Shown here piece by piece: positions 61,061 through 64,000 of a stretch of 64,000 nucleotides of DNA (within the stretch, counting starts at the first letter, position 1; each line of letters starts with the position of its first letter). Below the pieces are notes generated by a model. That model was not told where the DNA came from and did no database searches. It saw only the letters and a program-made list of their open reading frames with translations. This DNA is from Hypoxylon rubiginosum (taxonomy: Eukaryota; Ascomycota; Sordariomycetes; Xylariales; Hypoxylaceae). The DNA lies in the NCBI GenBank assembly GCA_902806565.1, contig CADCXA010000034.1, positions 682,001-746,000 on the forward strand. The letters are read 5' to 3'. Both the position numbers and the translations under genes were made by a program.

Positions 61061-61664
61061 ATCGTGAACGAGTTGGTTGGTTTGTCGACTCGTGAATGTG
61101 CAATTGAAGTATCACGACGTGGGGCACACACATTGAATGAATTTCTTTTTTGGAATTTCAAAAATTTTGAGGGGTGGGGCGGAAATTATTCCGCCAAGTG
61201 AGCTAGTTCCATGAGGCTTAAGCTGAGGTACCGTACCACAGTACGTACTTGCGGAATCATGCATAAACCGGTACATACATACATTAAACAAATATCATCC
61301 CGAAATAACAAGTAATTAACCGACAATATTGCTTGCAGATCTAAATTATTCTTAATTATTTATAACGAACCTAGACTCACAATAGGAGACTTGCGAGGAG
61401 AACTAAGAGAGTATACAAAGCTCGGTAGCTGCATGGTACCTTAAACAAATGCATTTACCGGGATTAATGCACATGATAGCAGGGGGGCCCCTCCGAGTCG
61501 AACGTCATTCTATGTAAGCCCCTCCAAAGAGCTATCAAATCTACTGCAAAATTTCTTCGCCGCATTTTATAATCGTCTACCTCCAGCTCTATATCTTGAC
61601 TCAGAACCTTACTAGTAAAGGAAAATACATCTCCTCTCTTTTACTTGACAGATTCTTCAGTAAG
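61061..61664. other. Divergent promoter region of enp1 and hgh1
   Basis: About 600 bp. No gene was recognised. Confidence 0.55.
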
Positions 61665-62966
61665 ATGCCTACGGAACTAGAGGAAGTACGGCTATTAACC
61701 TCGATTATATGCCTACGTTCTTGCTAATAATTAACTAGCTAGTCGGTTTCATTGCCGACCCTAGGCCAGATATCCGAGTCCTTTCAACAAAGCATCTACT
61801 CCCCTTCTCAACATCCGAGACCGCCATCTTTAAAGTAGATGACTTAAAGCCTGTTAAAAATTTGAAGTTATTAATAAAGGATCATCCGGTATGGTGCCTC
61901 TTTTAAAGTATAGATAGAGATCAAGACTAGGCACTAATGAAAAGCAGGACATTGCCGAACATGTCATAAGTCTCTTGATCAACCTCTCAGCTGATCAGGT
62001 GATCTTAGAAAGCCTGGCAACGGACGAAAAGTTTTTGAACGAAGTCCTCAGACAGATTGTTGTTAGTAGATAATATGATACAACCCAACCGCCGCGGTTT
62101 AGATCCTGGCTGATCAACTATCACTGAACTAATGCATGCGTTAGATCCCAACCGAGCCTAATGCGAATCTCCTGTCTATGCTGCTGGCAAACCTTGCAAA
62201 ATGGGATTCTTTAAAGAGGATCTTGGACAAGAAGCAGCAGGCGCCAGACGAACTAGGTTCACATGATGTGGTCATGAACCAGCTGGTCGATCTTTTCGTC
62301 AAAGGTGCAGACGGAGCGTATAACAAGAACGCCGACTTTGACCATCTCGCCTACCTGTTCGCTGATCTTACAAAGCATGCCGAGATCCGCCATTACTTCG
62401 TACGGAAGCAAGAGTATGACGGGATCGTGCCTCTCACAAAGCTCAAAGTCTTTACCGAGTACAAGTCGGACGTCAGACGGAAAGGGGTTGCTTCCACTAT
62501 CAAGAATGTGGCCTTTGATATACCCTCACATCCGCTATTCCTGTCAGAGGACGACATCGATATCCTACCATATATCTTGTTGCCGATAATGGGGAACGAG
62601 GAGTATGACGAGGAAGAGATGATGTCGATGCTTCCTGATCTTCAGCTACTCCCTCCTGATAAGCAGCGCGACGCCGATCCAAACATCATCCAAACGCATG
62701 TCGAGACCCTGTTGCTTTTGTCGAGCACTAGGGAAGGTAGAGAGCAAATGCGGAATGTCAAGGTGTACCCAATCATTCGGGAAACTCACCTGCGGGTTGA
62801 TAGTGAAGGCGTTCGAGATGCCTGCGAGCGGCTAGTCCAGGTACTGATGCGAGATGAGGCGGACCCAGACAAGGCGGATCCAGAAAAGGCGGGCCGCGTC
62901 AAGGAAATTGAAGATGGCGACCACGACGGCAGCGAAGACGACGATGACCAAATTATTGAGGTTTAA
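61665..62966 (+). CDS. hgh1: Hgh1, chaperone for eEF2 folding
   Basis: An armadillo-repeat protein that in yeast helps the TRiC/CCT chaperonin fold elongation factor 2. Exons 61665-61685, 61739-61888, 61948-62061 and 62145-62966, all phase 0, join to 368 residues. The start is MPTELEELVGFIADPRPDIR. Conserved pieces are AEHVISLLINLSADQ, LLSMLLANLAKWDSLKRIL, FDHLAYLFADLTKHAEIR, and the C-terminal family block KGVASTIKNVAFDIPSH with LPYILLPIMGNEEYDEEE. An acidic tail ends DDDDQIIEV. Each of the three introns is under 90 bp. Confidence 0.94.
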
Positions 62967-64000
62967 ATCGCGCAAAGTGTGTCATTTTCCCGCAAACTAT
63001 TAGGTAAAGCTGTCGCGTACCCGCTACGAGTTGATGGAGCCCATGGGGGTTTCGTTCCGAGCTGTTTCAACGATTTGAAAACGATTACCGAGGAACATAT
63101 GCAAGCGACTCGCCCATATTAGAAGAAAATCCTCGAAGACGCTCCCGCCGCATCGGAGCTGTGATATACATAGCTGTAAGGCTTGCTACAAGATTTAATA
63201 TATCCTGAAACTGGGTACTGTGGCTGGTTTGGGAGGATACCATATAACTATTGCCCACACGAAGGGCTCTATTGCATCAGCCAAGGCAAATCGCGCAGTT
63301 CTCGTCGTCATATTTGATCCTTAGGAATTGTCAATCCCATAATAAATAGGCTACCCGAACGGGTGCAGCCTCTACGTGCCTAAACAAAGGTCTCACCAAA
63401 ATCGCAACCGAGAACATCCTAAAGAGAGGCGACTAACACGTGGGAAATGGTGAAGGAAGCTCTAGACACCTCGTTAGCGAATTTGTGGGCTGAGATCCAA
63501 CATCTAGGCCAGAACATGGCACGTTAAACGTCGTTAGCTTTTCTTCATAACTCCAGTGGGTAGGCAAAACCAACTCGTGATCAAGCATATCCAAAGGTGC
63601 CATTTAATTTATTATCGACACCGAGGACTCGGGATCAACGAAAGCCTGCTTCACTAATAACTCGTGATTGGGCAATACGACTGAACTCAGCTCCTGAAAC
63701 TCGCCGTCTACCTGCCCAAGAGGGAACCATTTCCATCAGGTTGCCTAAGAGAGCTCAAGGCTTGAGGAGCGTGGACAAATACTCCCACCTGATTGGCCGG
63801 TGTCCAACCTGCCACTAGAATTTGCAGAACTGTTTTTTTTTTATCAGATGTTGCTGAAGACTGATATTATTTTAGCTAATAGTTATACGATCTATATGCG
63901 GTTTGGAGCAAGCTCGGTCAAACCCGGTACCTGCTCGTCTGGAGATTTCGGTCTGTTACCAATTGAGAATTTCTATACAAAACTCCTTATACGCTGGATC
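62967..64000. other. Gene-free right end of the window
   Basis: About 1 kb after hgh1. The short frame at 63597-63818 has no family signal. A neighbouring gene may begin beyond the window edge. Confidence 0.5.

Noticed and set aside
63597..63818. 73-residue frame at the right end
   Set aside because: Short, no motif and no supporting signals.

Overview
The window is nuclear DNA of a filamentous ascomycete (Pezizomycotina, probably a Sordariomycete). Genes carry short introns (mostly 50-115 bp) with GT..AG ends and CTAAC-type branch points. The protein families are fungal: a pyrABCN-type CPSase/ATCase, a YVC1-type vacuolar channel, an AreB-type GATA factor and fungal BTB-like proteins. A long, nearly G+C-free block shows repeat-induced point mutation (RIP). 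All gene models here were spliced by eye from the DNA and checked for reading phase.

Layout. 1-1024: N-terminus of the pyrimidine CPSase/ATCase gene, minus strand, running off the left edge. 2956-3212: a solo LTR with a perfect 5-bp target duplication. About 3640-11402: an AT-rich isochore. Its bulk, 4433-11402, is an LTR-retrotransposon relic: two 328-bp direct repeats lie 6,642 bp apart and differ only by transitions. 13875-17588: YVC1-like channel. 18238-18519: a 64-residue membrane protein. 19462-24202: an intact-looking DNA transposon with 34-bp terminal inverted repeats and three genes (a cysteine-rich protein, a DDE/integrase-core transposase and an unknown protein), apparently untouched by RIP. 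25021-27649: BTB-like protein. 28898-35100: cohesin loader Scc2/Mis4. 35945-36490: RNA polymerase I subunit Rpa12. 36655-37722: deoxyhypusine hydroxylase. 38043-38114: tRNA-Gln(CTG). 38654-39382: pyridoxamine-phosphate oxidase. 41776-42696: bZIP factor. 43405-48353: a 1,614-residue low-complexity protein of unknown function. 49069-50551: PP4-type phosphatase. 51396-51797: small membrane-anchored protein. 52559-54768: AreB-like GATA factor. 56704-57582: unknown fungal protein. 57883-59035 and 59560-61060: the small-subunit processome factors Krr1 and bystin/Enp1, convergent. 61665-62966: Hgh1.

How the genes fit together. Most are single-copy housekeeping genes with no operon-like logic. There is a loose translation and ribosome-production theme: Rpa12 makes rRNA, Krr1 and Enp1 build the 40S subunit, Hgh1 chaperones eEF2, Lia1 makes hypusine on eIF5A, and there is a tRNA-Gln. 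The accessory content lies mainly at 2.9-12 kb and 19.4-24.2 kb. The most novel-looking item is the three-gene DNA transposon. It sits in a genome that has clearly run RIP, yet it keeps open frames and normal base composition.
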